The translations under genes and the position numbers were made by a program. The notes under the pieces were generated by a model. That model saw only the letters and a program-made list of their open reading frames with translations, was not told the DNA's origin and did not search any database. DNA of 64,000 bases from Lycorma delicatula (lineage: Eukaryota > Arthropoda > Insecta > Hemiptera > Fulgoridae), in NCBI RefSeq assembly GCF_047948215.1, contig NC_134458.1, positions 88,739,260 to 88,803,259 on the forward strand. Direction: 5' to 3'. Each line of letters opens with the position of its first letter. Position 1 is the stretch's first letter. Shown piece by piece: positions 11,813 to 23,560 of this stretch.

Positions 11813-12199
11813 ATATTTTCAAAAGTAATGGTGGAATATTGTATTGTCACCCGATCTTAGTAACTGTGCAAAATTTCATCAATCGGTAATGTCAGGAAGT
11901 ATGTTGAATTAAAGATACAAGATTTGAGGACAAACAAGGAAAATAAAACATTGTGAGTTAAAGAAAAGCAAGTAAAAAGGTAGTAAAAAATGAGTCACTG
12001 GTTATTCACCAGACTTCAGATGATCTTAAGATTCGCTGAATTAACAAATGTAAATTTCCGTGGTAGGAAACATTTAAAAAATTGATAAATATTAATTTAG
12101 AAAATTTAAATGTTTAAAAAAATAATTGCTCAAGTAAGAAATGCTCTTCTCTTCGCTTCCGCATTGTTATCTCTTCTTAATAATTGAAGTAATTTATTA

Positions 12200-12270
12200 A
12201 CAGTATTATATATTAATAGTAATATATTATACAGTATTATATATTAATAGTAATATATTATACAGTATTT
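12200..12270. repeat. 31-bp tandem repeat, two full units and a partial third
   Basis: The unit ACAGTATTATATATTAATAG continues with TAATATATTAT. It occurs at 12200-12230 and again at 12231-12261 without change, and is followed by the first nine bases of a third unit. The perfect identity suggests a recent slippage or unequal-exchange event. Confidence 0.9.
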
Positions 12271-12973
12271 TCTTCAAACTAATTAACCTTTGAAACTTTT
12301 AACCTACGAATACATCTTAAAACTTACGGAAATTTAAGCAGGGCTTTCATTTTTTCATTTTTGATTCGTGACCTTTTTTTAAATTAAATCCAATAAAATT
12401 TGTAGCGGATTTGCTTTTAAGTTTTTAAAATTTTCAACGCTATTCAGTTCTCTCCAGATAAATAGCTTTTACAACATATTATTACTAGAATTTTATTTTA
12501 ATCCATAAAGTTTGTTACAGGTTTTTTTTTCCAATTTTAACTAAGAATTCTTATATTTATTTCTTAATTTTAGTTTTTTACTCTTTCATTGGCTAAAATT
12601 TGAGTAGATCAATACAAATAATATTTTTTTCGGAAAATTTATTTTTAGGATAACTTTGATGTTAAACAGTAATAGTTACGTATTTAACCTGTTTTGACTT
12701 AGCAGTAGCAGTAGCAGTTTTTACTCTTTTAAGTAACATACAGGTAAATTTAGCGTTATCAGTCTATTTTATTAAACAGTTATCCTACAGAAATATTAAA
12801 ATCTTAGCATAAAAGTATATCTTTAGTCTAATGTTTATTAATTTTTAATAAATACTAAATTTTGTTATTTAATAAGGCTTTAATTTTGTTTATTAATAAG
12901 CAATTAAACCGTTATTGAAAAAATTTGGTAGGCGCAAATTTACGTACAGGTTCTTTTTGTCTTATAATATTCA

Positions 12974-13068
12974 CGTACTAGACTATGATGTACTAGACTA
13001 GTTAGTTGTACAGATCTTACATCATACTAGACGTTGTATCATGTACTAGACTAGTTATATAGATCGTA
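12974..13068. repeat. Imperfect 53-bp direct repeat
   Basis: TGTACTAGACTAGTTA occurs at 12989-13004 and again at 13042-13057. Each copy is followed by a related stretch ending in AGATC(T/G)TACAT. An additional partial CGTACTAGACTATGA precedes the first copy. No function is apparent. Confidence 0.7.
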
Positions 13069-13788
13069 CATACCCTCTTTAACTCTAATAGAAACTTTAT
13101 ATAGAATGTTATTTTTTTAATGATGTGGTATAAAATCTTATTTACATTCGTAAACAGAGTGAGGAATTAGGGTAAAATAAAATTACGGGTCGATTGTGAG
13201 ATGTGGCAACACCGTAATCCATACAAGTTTATTTAAGTTCAGAAAATGAGACGGATATAGAAGTTTTCGTTTATATGCATTCTACTATTTCCTGATCCTA
13301 ACGTAAAAAATTTAAATTCAGATAGAGTTAACGTTTTATTATTCATAAAGTACAAACAAAAATCATATTTAAGGGACGATACGAAGAAATAATTTTAAAC
13401 ATCAACATTCAGAATTACTTTTATAAAGTTATCCAATACAATAAAAAATTCGTTATTGTAAACAAAATGTTTATCATGTTTCAAGTTTTCTATCTTGTTA
13501 TTCATGTTATATGATATTCTAAGATGTGGGTAGTAATACTCGATTACTATTCGTATAAAAAGAAGTTTCAGGAAGTGTTTCAGTGAAGAAAATCCGTCAT
13601 TATTACTATAAAAATAATGTATACAGTTTTTACAAAACAAGCATAGATAAGACCTTATTTATTTATGTTTTTTATATCATCACCAATATATAAAAATTAT
13701 GCGCTTTAATTTGCACTTCACACAACGAAAATTCAAATATATGCATACAAAATAAAATTATACGCATACAAATCATCGATACAATGAA

Positions 13789-13806
13789 ATATATATATAT
13801 ATATAT
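13789..13806. repeat. (TA)n microsatellite
   Basis: A short pure TA/AT tract. Confidence 0.8.
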
Positions 13807-15140
13807 ACTCAATGAAATAAATTAATATTAAATTAAATAAAAGTGCTAACATTTTCGATCAAATCTTCTAATCTTTAATGAATTAATGAACTTTTTTTTT
13901 CATTTGCAGCAGCTTTTTGTTGTAAATTAATTTAATAAAATAAATTAAGGGCGTAATTTTCTAATATTTTTGTTTTTAGTTTATTTTTCACTTTTCCCCA
14001 GTTAGGGCTTAAGAGAATGAAATACGACAGAATTCTTAAATCCGGATGTTTTTCATTATGCTTATGTAGTACTACGCATCATGAAAAAAAAGCTTTTCTT
14101 ATTTCGAGTTTTTAGAGTTATATTTTTAAAGATTCACTACATGCGCTACACTCGAGCCGCTAAAAAAAAAAGATTGAGTTTTATACCATATTAAAGCTTC
14201 TTCCTGCGTTATGTTGAATTATGTAGTTGAAGAAAACTTGTGGGGATCAAATTACGCATAAGAATTATCCCATTGTTTTGCCTGCTCTCCGGGTAGCCCA
14301 AGCAATCAGTACACTCCTGGTAAAATACAAAAATATAAATTCAAACAGTACTGTTTTGGTTTAAACCTCCTTAATAAGACGCTAAGCTTATCTTCATTAT
14401 TACTATATCTACATTCTCGTAAAAAGTATAATGTCACCTGTTGGGGATCCCTTAAAACCACAGAACGAGTTTTTATGATAAAAAAAATTATGGATTGTCA
14501 CATAATTATCTTGCGCCCATAACTATGGATCGTGTAGACAGATATTTACAAAAATTAAACATGTTAACCTGCGTTTATATTTATGCATGTGCAATATTTA
14601 TTAGAGTAGTCACTTATTCTTCAATAATAACAAACTCCACCAGTACCAAATCAGATAACGGAACTGTTTTCGTATAATTCGACACAATACTTCGGCTTAC
14701 GAGATAGACCCTCATTATGCTTCCGTTGTTATTATTAATAAATTATGAACCATTTAAAAAATCGTCCTACCAATTTATTTAAAATACAATTTAAAGATTC
14801 TCTTTTACGGAAACAATATTACTCTGTCGATAATTTTTTTAAAATAATACTAATTAATTATAATAATAAACCCTGATTTTTCTACATCCTGTTCAACGTG
14901 TATATAAATATGTATTAAAAATAATTTTCAATTGTGCCATGTTTTTTTTGTTGTTTAGTGTTTTTTTATTTATTTTTTTGTAATTTTTTATGTTTAATAT
15001 AATTATCTTAAAATTATTTCACGTGTTTGTATTTAAATGATTAATAAAATAATTACACACCTTTTTATAAATAATTTTTTACAGAACGTTTAGATTACAG
15101 TACCCGGTAAAAGGGCGAAAAAACATGGTATTTTTGCTAG

Positions 15141-15311
15141 GCCGAAAAAGGAGTGTAATGAATTTAGGATGTACGTATGTATGTTTGTTACACCATAGCA
15201 GCTCAACGGCTGAACCGATTTAGATGTATGACATCCCCTTTGGAATCCTTACGTTACTGGAAGTGTCATACGCTATATAAATATTAATATATATATATAT
15301 ATATATATATA
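15141..15311 (+). repeat. Dispersed repeat copy A ending in (TA)n
   Basis: The copy runs from AAAAAGGAGTGTAATG through CAGCTCAACGGCTGAACCG and ATTTAGATGTATGACATC to GTGTCATACGCTATATAA. It then runs into an (AT)n tract at 15287-15311. It is clearly related to copies B (15770-15920) and C (17773-17912, inverted). It has no coding frame. The wording resembles terminal regions of non-autonomous insect elements, but the superfamily is not established. Confidence 0.75.
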
Positions 15312-15769
15312 CATACAAATGCATATGAAAAGGAAAGGGAAATAATCTGAAAACTTATTCTAGAGATTAAAATTAGGAAAAAAGTTCATGCAAACATAAT
15401 TCCGAAAACGCTTTGTTATCGAGTAAAGGCTAGCGAAAGACTTGGCGCGGATCTCAGTTCCCCGGTAAAATTTCAGTATATTAGGGGTAAACTTGATGGT
15501 TTCTTGTGTTTTTTGATTTGAAAAATAAAATAAGTCCCAGAAATGTATTTCTTTTAGTTTTGAAGTACAATGACTTTGTTGAATTACTAATAAATTTTAT
15601 TCTGAGAAGATTGGTTTAATAAAGTCTATGAAAAACAAAAAAAAAATTTTATGAATTTATAAAAATTAAAAACAGCTGTTTTTAGTACAATAAATTTAGA
15701 CATTTGAAAAATTGCAATATTTAAAATTTATTTTTCAGAAACACTCACTGTGTTTTATACTAGATTTAT
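15312..15769. other. Nothing recognised between repeat copies
   Basis: This is AT-rich DNA without a motif-bearing frame or terminal repeat. Confidence 0.45.
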
Positions 15770-15920
15770 TACACAACTGTCCAAAAAGGAGTGCAATGTA
15801 TTTCGGGTGTATGTATGTTAGTTCCACCGTAGCAGCTCATCGACTGAACCGATTTAGATGTAAGACCCCGCGTTGGAATCCTTACGTTACCGGGAGTGTC
15901 GTATGCTATATATATATGTA
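15770..15920 (+). repeat. Dispersed repeat copy B ending in (TA)n
   Basis: The copy starts TTACACAACTGTCCAAAAAG. It contains CGTAGCAGCTCATCGACTG and AACCGATTTAGATGTAAGAC, and ends GGGAGTGTCGTATGCTATAT before a short (TA)n. It is the same family as copies A and C. Its first bases match the reverse complement of 17881-17912. Confidence 0.8.
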
Positions 15921-17330
15921 TGTTTAAATAAATTTAGAAACGTTTTTTTAAAAAATATACTACATATAAATACTATATGCAGAATTGTCACCCGCATGCT
16001 CTTTATTATCATATATTAGTAATTATCCTGTATTAAATAGCTATGACTTTTTTTGGCAGTCGTGTTTTTTTTGTAATTTACAATATCTATATCTTGCTTA
16101 CTGGGTAATTTTCCGTGATTCCCATTTGATATTCTTCAAATAAATTATAATTAAAATATTTAAACAAAAGTAACAAACTTTAATGGGATATAAAACTCAA
16201 TATTTTTCATGAATAATTATTCTATAGCTATAATTCTACAAAAGACAACCAACAGAGTTTCGATTTGTTTCGTAATTCATAACATACGGATATGATGATA
16301 AAGGAAAACGTAGAGAATTTATAACATCACAAAATCTAAATGAAAGATCTCATCCATTCACTTGTTATACCCGATAAAATTTAACTTCGGTGTTTATATT
16401 AGCTAGATAAACATGTACAGTATAATATTAATGTACTTCCACTACCTTTTGAGCAAACGACAATTACTTAGGAAGTTTAAGGACTGGCCGGTACAAAATA
16501 TATCTTTGTATATAATTCCTTAAGGATTTTAATATTGAATCCTGTCCACAAAGATATCGTAATACGGTAAAAATAGTTTATTAAATGGGCTTAGGGTCAA
16601 GATTTTTGCAAAAATGTAAGGTTCCCCTAAATTCAATTTCAATCTCTAAAAATTAAGTTAAATCGCAAAAATCTTGAGATATCAGGGTTACAACAACCGG
16701 TTCTCGAACACGGAAAGCTATCAAAAACTTATTTATTTTTCTTAACATATTAAAAATAATAAAAGATATATAAAATTTATAAAAAACGATTGCCAAAAAA
16801 CAAAAAATAAACAACAAAAAAAAAGACAATAAATCGAAAAAAATAAAAGAAGAAAGTAAAGTATGGAAATAAAGGACTAAACATCGTTATGCAGTATTTA
16901 ATTAAATCAACTAATGAGTGACCAATCAACTTTCAAACAGTTTTAATTTGTTAAAATACATTTTTCGTGTTGAAAAGAAACAGCAGGTATTTAAAGTTGT
17001 CTAATGATTAAGTTCTCACCAGCTCTTACATTGATAAGAAATTTTTTTCCTTCAACAAAAATATTTAATTGTAGTCGGGGGACTCTTTACTATAGAATAA
17101 TTACTATTCAGAGCTCTTTAATAGAGGAAAATTACTATTCAGACCCCCCCCCCCCCGAAGATTGATTGCGAAGATACAACAAAATTTCCGATTAACCGTG
17201 ATCTGTTAAATTGAGAGTGTACCTGATGCATGTAAAATTTAGCCTTCAACCTACTAACAAATACCCCGTTTGATTTTTGAAAATCGGACGATTTTTTGCA
17301 GATATATAATATAAGACCGCCCCATAGCAC
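15921..17330. other. AT-rich stretch with repeat scraps
   Basis: Around 16050-16068 the string TTTTTTTGGCAGTCGTGT matches one end of the A/B/C repeat family in inverted orientation, a probable fourth fragment. The patch 16570-16700 looks like a dispersed-repeat remnant. At 17089-17142 ATTACTATTCAGA recurs around AGCTCTTTAATAGAGG. A run of 13 C residues occupies 17144-17156. No gene was recognised. Confidence 0.5.
17144..17156. repeat. Poly(C) run of 13
   Basis: Thirteen consecutive C residues lie at the end of a short repeated motif. Confidence 0.8.
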
Positions 17331-17460
17331 CTCCCAAAACAGCGCTCCAAGGGCATCCCGTTCGTTACCAGTTGATGGTGAAGATTGTCTAGCCTTGCAC
17401 GAGGTGCTCGCATCACCTCATCACTCTAGCCACACACGCAGTCCCCCACGGAAAGCCCTT
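17331..17460. other. GC-richer island of unknown identity
   Basis: About 130 bases stand out from the AT-rich flanks, with several CACCTC-type strings. There is no coding or RNA signature that I recognise. Confidence 0.3.
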
Positions 17461-17685
17461 TATTATTAAACAGAATTTTTTAAATTTATTTAATATTATT
17501 TTATTTTATTTAAGGTACAATTTAATTCTATAATTTCTGTAATATTATTCACTCAATTGATTTGAATCGTTCAGTTCAAGTTCAGCTAACACAGTGATAG
17601 AGGCTTAAATTTTCACAGTTCATTAAGTCAAATCATTAAAATTTGTTCTTCAACCGTCAAATTTCCACTACTGCATATATATTTA

Positions 17686-17723
17686 TATGCTCTATATATA
17701 TATATATATATATATAGAGCATA
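17686..17723. repeat. 38-bp perfect palindrome around (TA)n
   Basis: TATGCTC at 17686-17692 and GAGCATA at 17717-17723 enclose a pure TA tract, so the whole 38 bp is self-complementary. Confidence 0.92.
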
Positions 17724-17741
17724 ATAGGCTATATATAATAG

Positions 17742-17777
17742 TAATAGGCTATATATATATATATATATAGCCTATTA
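17742..17777. repeat. 36-bp perfect palindrome around (TA)n
   Basis: TAATAGGCT at 17742-17750 and AGCCTATTA at 17769-17777 enclose a TA tract. The right arm overlaps the start of repeat copy C. Confidence 0.92.
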
Positions 17778-17912
17778 CACTCCCGGTAACGTAAGAATTC
17801 CAACGCGGGGTCATAGATCTAAATCAGTTCAGCCGTTGAGCTGCTACGGTGGAACGAACATACATACATACACCCTAAATAAATTACACTCCATTTTGGG
17901 CAGTCGTGTAAT
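17773..17912 (-). repeat. Dispersed repeat copy C, inverted
   Basis: Read on the minus strand it gives the same series as copies A and B: TGGAGTGTAATTTATTTAGG, CGTAGCAGCTCAACGGCTG and CGGGAGTGTAATAGGCTATA, running into (TA)n. At the other end AATTACAC and GTGTAATT (17881-17912) form an inverted pair. Confidence 0.8.
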
Positions 17913-19369
17913 TAGTAACGACTCGCTTTCTTATTACAAGGAAATTGTTGTTCACGATCTTTCTAAAGCTAAATGTGCAGCTCGTTCTTCAGTTAAGTTA
18001 CATAATTCCTAGAGTAAAATAAAGACTACGAAGAAAGACTTCTAAATATTATTTTGAAATTAAAATCGTATTTATAAATATTAAACTTTTCGTTCTTAAT
18101 ACATTGATCGAATAAAATGAGTTATGAAATAAATTATATTATTTTTCTAATTATCCGATATTTATACAAATTTTATTTTTTATTTTTTTTTTTTTTTAGA
18201 TTTTCTATATGAAGAAATTAATTATCTAAATTACTGAAAAACTAATGAAAATTTTTATTTTATCAATTTCCATTTAAATATAATAATTCCTCAAAGAGAA
18301 AATATAGAAAATAATGAAAAAGCGGTGATATAGTATGGTTTTTAATGAGGATTTGTCAATACGTTAGCACACGTATGGAATACGTAAATAATTCCAGCTA
18401 ATAGGTAGCGAAAATAAGTACGTTAAAGTATTTTCTATTCAATTTCATTACATTAATAAAAAAAATAAAATCGAATCAGTATAAGTATTAAGATTTATTT
18501 AAATTTACTTTTTTTATCATTTAAGCTTAATTTATTTTTAATGATTCTAAGAAAACCGAAGTCTATTTCATCAAATCTTCATATCTCAGTTTAATTAATT
18601 AATTACAGTAAATTTTATTTATTTGATTCACTGAATTAAAATAGTCATTTTTTCAAATCAATTTGGAAAATACATATTCATTTATATGGTACTACATAAG
18701 GAATTTATTGGAATGACATATTCGTTTTATTAAATGAGATTTATTTTTTTTATTATTTAATCAAACCTATAAAAATTTAAAAATCGCAAAGTTTTATTTA
18801 TTTTCCTGGGTATAATGATAAGTTTAGTGATAATTATGTTACCATAATGAACTAGACTTTCCGAATTAGGGAATAATCAAAACACTTAAAATTTTATACA
18901 GAAACATTATTAAAAAAAAAAAAACGATAATCTATAAAATAGATGGATAAAATGAGTGCACAGAAAAAAATCATCTTTTGATGCTTGCATAGTTATAAAA
19001 AAAAAAACATGGAATCTGTTTACACTATTATTCATTAAAAATTATTTGAAAAAGTAGGATACAGTTTCTAACGTTTCAAATCAAAAAATACAATCCCAAT
19101 GCCAGCACAGATTTTAAAGTAAAAATATTTTTATTATATCGCAATCTATGTAGAATTCTCGCACCATAAAGAGAAAAGTTCGGAAACGTCGGCTTTATGT
19201 ATTATAAACTTTAGAAAATGATTTTACATTTCGTTGTCAAAGCAACTTCTTTCAGATAATAATGAAAAAATATTCTAATTAAATATTGACATAAATATTA
19301 TACGTAAAATGTTCTTTTACTGTTTTAAGGTATAATAATATAACTATTATCATTTATAATGTCAACACA
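17913..19369. other. AT-rich stretch, nothing recognised
   Basis: Homopolymer A/T runs are frequent, including T-runs at 18178-18198. No coding or repeat family was identified. Confidence 0.55.
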
Positions 19370-19540
19370 CTGGCCGTCCGCGCACAGAGCTACTAATAGA
19401 AACGGAAGTGGTTAGCGATTCAATCAACAAATTATTTAGTGACGCATTCCATACCCGCAGTTAGTCAATAGTAACGGAAACTGCATCAGTCGAATACGTA
19501 TATTATGCCAAGCAGCGATTATTGTCATAATAACAAACAT

Positions 19541-19680
19541 TGATTACAGATTACAGTGACGAAGAAAATGTAGAATTATTTTAGGGGAATCAAACTAGAA
19601 AGATGATTTTGGGTTAATCCGTATCTCGAAAAAAACATCAGCTGCAGACTATTCGTATCAGAAAGAGGGCTATAACAAAC
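19541..19680 (+). pseudogene. Possible Harbinger-like transposase N-terminal scrap
   Basis: In two frames one can read YSDEENVELF and, after a frame change and a stop, FWVNPYLEKNISCRLFVSER. An acidic start followed by a W-V-N/H-P motif is typical of the N-terminus of PIF/Harbinger transposases and their HARBI1-like derivatives. Nothing of the DDE nuclease domain could be found nearby. The call rests on this short similarity recalled from the family and could be wrong. Confidence 0.25.
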
Positions 19681-22487
19681 AGACTCTTAATCTATTGTTT
19701 TCTGTCGTAAGTTGAAAACTGACTGTTCCTGCCATACGACAGCAAAATATTGTCGCAAGTTCGCGGTTCCACAAGGATATTGAGAGATAGCACAAGTGAA
19801 AATTTCATATAAAAACAATTTATTACTCTCAAATATATAAGAGAAAATAAATAATATGTAAAATGGTAATTCAAATTAAAAACGAAATTGATTTAATAAC
19901 AATTAAATTATAAATACCAAAATACAATCGGATTTATTAAAAACCTTTTAAAAGCTAACAGATACTAACATTGAGTTAACAATAATATGACAATAGAAAG
20001 ACCTACAATTCACTTTCTGCAAGTATTATTCATTTTTACTGTTTACATAAGAACTACCCTACACTTTATGAATGAATAGAATACTTTCACTTTCACTTCT
20101 GTTCACAAATAATTCACCGAACAGTTTCTTGTTCTCAACCACTGTCCAAAATGGAATACGCGTGGCGGTCTTTACTCGTTAATACCAAGCACTTACTGTT
20201 ATCACTTATAATGCTCACCGCACCGAACTCGAAAAACTGCTGACTATCCTCCGCTAGTCCCCGTCAGTATAAATACTTATATCTCCTTGCCTACATTACC
20301 AATAACCGACCGTTCTTTTGATTGTTCAAGCGTAATAATTTCTATTGTCCGCGCCTTCTACGATTTTCTTTAAGTCCTTTTCTAGATATAATCCCTTTTT
20401 CGTTCTTTCTAAATTCCTCTTTCTTTACTTTTCTCTCTTTCTTCTTTCTGGAAGCTTCTCTCCCCGTTACCAGATAAATAAAAGAAAATTTATTTGTGAT
20501 AATTTTTACCGGATGGACGCTATATTAGGAAAATGAAGTAACTAAGCGACTTGGAAGCCTAGTCATTTGAAACTGGTTTGTGATGGATTACTAACAAGTT
20601 TCGGCGTTCGTTGAACTACATTGGAAGTGAGACAATTAATTGACTGAATGCGAGTTACCAATCATCGGTTTCTTTTTAGTAACTCCATATGCGGACAGCC
20701 TAAAATATGGTAATTTCTATAATTTCTGAAAAGCAAATTTGTTAATTAAATCAAACAGTTAATTTAAACAAAATTTTTATTCCAATTTTGCTTCTAATAA
20801 TCTGAGTTTACTGACCAGTTTTTATTTTTATCTTTTTTAATATATTAAATAATAAAATTTAGACTAAAAGTAAAAACGTAGTTGAACAAAAAAAGAAAAG
20901 ATTTTTCAGTAAAATTTATATAAATTTTTTGGGTGATATGAAAATAATATCCTGTCAACCCGTTGTTGGCTGCTCTAAAAATTATTTGAAATCATTGTGT
21001 TATAACGATAATGTTTGTTAAATGAAATCCGGTATAAAATGTTGCGTCAATCTTTTTTATAATTCGGTAACATCCGTTTGGAGCCGTAGTAATAAAAATG
21101 TTACATATCGCGCCCATTTTATTATAGGGTTCTACGACTGACTGCATCTGCTTTATAACGGTCAGCTATCCATTTGTAAACTGTACCTAATGTACGTAAA
21201 ATAATAATTTTTTTATGAGTAGCAACAGTGATTTCTTTCTAAAATGTTTTAATTTTATAAATTTATGAAATGAAATGGGGAAAAAGATTCTGAAATTAAA
21301 AGAAAAATGTATGTTCATTTACGTATTAACATTTCTTGAATAATTTTAATGGATAATAAATACATCAAAATTCGTATAATTAATCGCTATGATTCTATAA
21401 TGTAAATAGTACTCAAATAAATAAAAAAATACTAATGTTTCAAACAGAGTAATGTGATTAAAATACCTTGTCTATTTATATCATACTTTCACATTATGCT
21501 GTAACTAAAAAGCAAACAAAAATTATTGAATCAAACACCTTTTGAAGTTTAAAAAACAGTAACTTTGAGTAAATTAAGATTTTCTTTGAGAAGGTTTATA
21601 AGTTACCAATATGTTGATTATATTTTGTTAGTCAGTAATAATAATAATATTAATAACAATGTAAAGATGCATTATAGGATGGCATAGTTTAATATATAAT
21701 ATAGGTTGTCTACCTGGAGCTCTATTGGTCTGTATAGAAGGAACCCCCATTCCAAACCAGTACAGTCCGTTGATTTTACTATTCGCACTGTTCCACTAAC
21801 TCATTTATATAAAAAATACAGTGAATCGTATTATCCTTACTAATTAATAGTTGTAAGTTTACTTATAATTCCATTTATTTTATTATACTTATTAAAACAC
21901 TATAACTAAGTAATAGTTATAGGCTGCCAACTTTGTTTCTTAGCTGAAATAATTGACATTTTCAAGGATTGTATAGAGGATATCAAATTTTTTGATTAGT
22001 TGTTTGTTTGATCAAATTTTGTGAAAATATACTGTTAAATTAGTTAATATATTTCTTAAACGTAATGTTCTTTAATTAATATTACTATTTGTTAGTGTAC
22101 CGCAGAGGTTTGTGCTTAGAATTTGTAAAGTTATTTGTGTAGATAGAAAATTGCTTAGTGTATAATTTATGAACGTATAATTGTACTTTTTATAAATGGT
22201 TATTGTTTAAATAAAACTTACTACTGTCATAAATCTGCTGTAATATTAAAAAAAATATCTGAACTAAAGAAAAGTAAATCACTGAGCCGGCAGTTGAAGA
22301 AAGTAATAAGAAATGTGACCATTTTTATAAATGAAAAAGTATGGAATAGAAATATTTTGATAGATTCCAAAAAGATTTTACATAACTTTTTCAGAAGACT
22401 AAGCTTGTTAGCACATTAAAACTGATTAAGAATTCTGCAGAAAATTAAAATAGTGATTTTTTTCAGTTTCCCTCGCAGAAATCTAAT
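19681..22487. other. No gene recognised; GC-richer patch at 20090-20340
   Basis: The first 650 bases are less AT-rich than the rest and may be remains of an element, but no terminal repeats were found. From 20350 to 22480 the sequence is AT-rich with stops in all frames. A 63-codon frame at 20345-20536 has no motif. Confidence 0.45.
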
Positions 22488-23560
22488 ATGCCTAAAAAAG
22501 GATTCCGGGTTGATGATTTTTACAAGGCCGTTATTGGACGGATAGTTCTCAACTTTTACATCACTGAAGATTGAGTTCCTACGCTTCAGAAGCTGGCTTT
22601 CAAAATATTTAAAGAGGTAAAATTGTTTTCAGGAAGAAAAGACAGCTTAAGCAAACTTTTTAAATAGGTATTAAGTGGCAAAAAAACGACAGTTCGGTTC
22701 TAGTAAAAAATCACAGCATACAGTATAAAATATATTTCAATTTCTTCGACAAATTCAGAAATTTAGATAATAGGATCGATCAGCTCTTTACACTGATAAA
22801 ACTTACGTTCATAGCAGATACATTCATAGTAGAAGTTAATCACATGAAATAAGAAACCAGGAAGAAATGAAAGTTCCTTATTCAGAAGGGTAAAGACTTA
22901 TTTCTTGCAGGAGGCAAAACTGTTTATTTCTAGGTTACTTCACGATTTAAAGATAATACTGGTAGCTATCATAGTAATGTGGTCATTTTTAAAATTAATT
23001 TCAAAGATTATTTTAAATGGCTGACGAAAACTAATATCCAGTTTGCCGAATAGTATATTGGTGGTAGATAAATCACCCTATCACAACGTTCAGATAGATA
23101 AAGCACCGACTTCACCTTCTAAAAACGTAGATATCTAAAATCGTTAAAGAAATAACAACATTCTTTGACATTCAAAATTCTATAAGTTAAACTATAAAAT
23201 TAATAAAACAAAACAAACTACGGTATGTTCACAACGCTATTGATGAAATATTAGTCATGAAAGGATATTTCATTATCCATCTAGCACTATATCACACAGA
23301 ACTTAACACAGATTAATTTGAACCGAACTGAAGAAATAGAAAGGATCTCGTAATACAACGTTTAATCTGTAAGACGTTATGCATCTACGCAAGAATAAAA
23401 TATCCGAAAAGAGATGTGGCATAAAAGCACAGTTATACCAAAAAGGTGGAAGAATAGTAAAGAACGATTAAGAAATCATTTTCATTGATATAAAAAATTA
23501 TGAGAAGTTCGTCTGACCGTACAAAAAGACAATCGTGGTAGGATTTTGTAACGTTTTTTT
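22488..23560 (+). pseudogene. Decayed IS630/Tc1/mariner-group transposase, DD82E-like type
   Basis: Reading across frames yields an ordered series of transposase blocks. These are KKGFRVDDFYKAVIGRIVLN and FYITED at 22494-22575 (DNA-binding region), YTDKTYVHS around 22788-22815 with the first catalytic aspartate (GAT 22795-22797), and DNTGSYH near 22950. Next comes SILVVDKSPYHNVQIDKAPT around 23052-23120 with the second aspartate (GAT 23067-23069), followed by GYFIIHLALYHTELN near 23250-23300. The last block corresponds to the CELNPIE box, but the catalytic glutamate is gone. Many stops and frameshifts show an old insertion. It belongs to the same broad type as the better preserved element at 59.6-60.9 kb, though a different subfamily. 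Terminal repeats were not located. Confidence 0.68.

Larger units (their letters stand above)
9143..15140. other. Long AT-rich region without recognisable genes
   Basis: No coding family was recognised on either strand in about 6 kb. It holds a (TA)n tract, a G12 run, a 31-bp tandem repeat and a degenerate 53-bp repeat, which are listed separately. Patches around 11030-11330 and 11690-11930 are less AT-rich and contain phrases such as CAAAATTTCATCAATCGG, which look like dispersed-repeat remains, but no borders were found. Confidence 0.55.
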
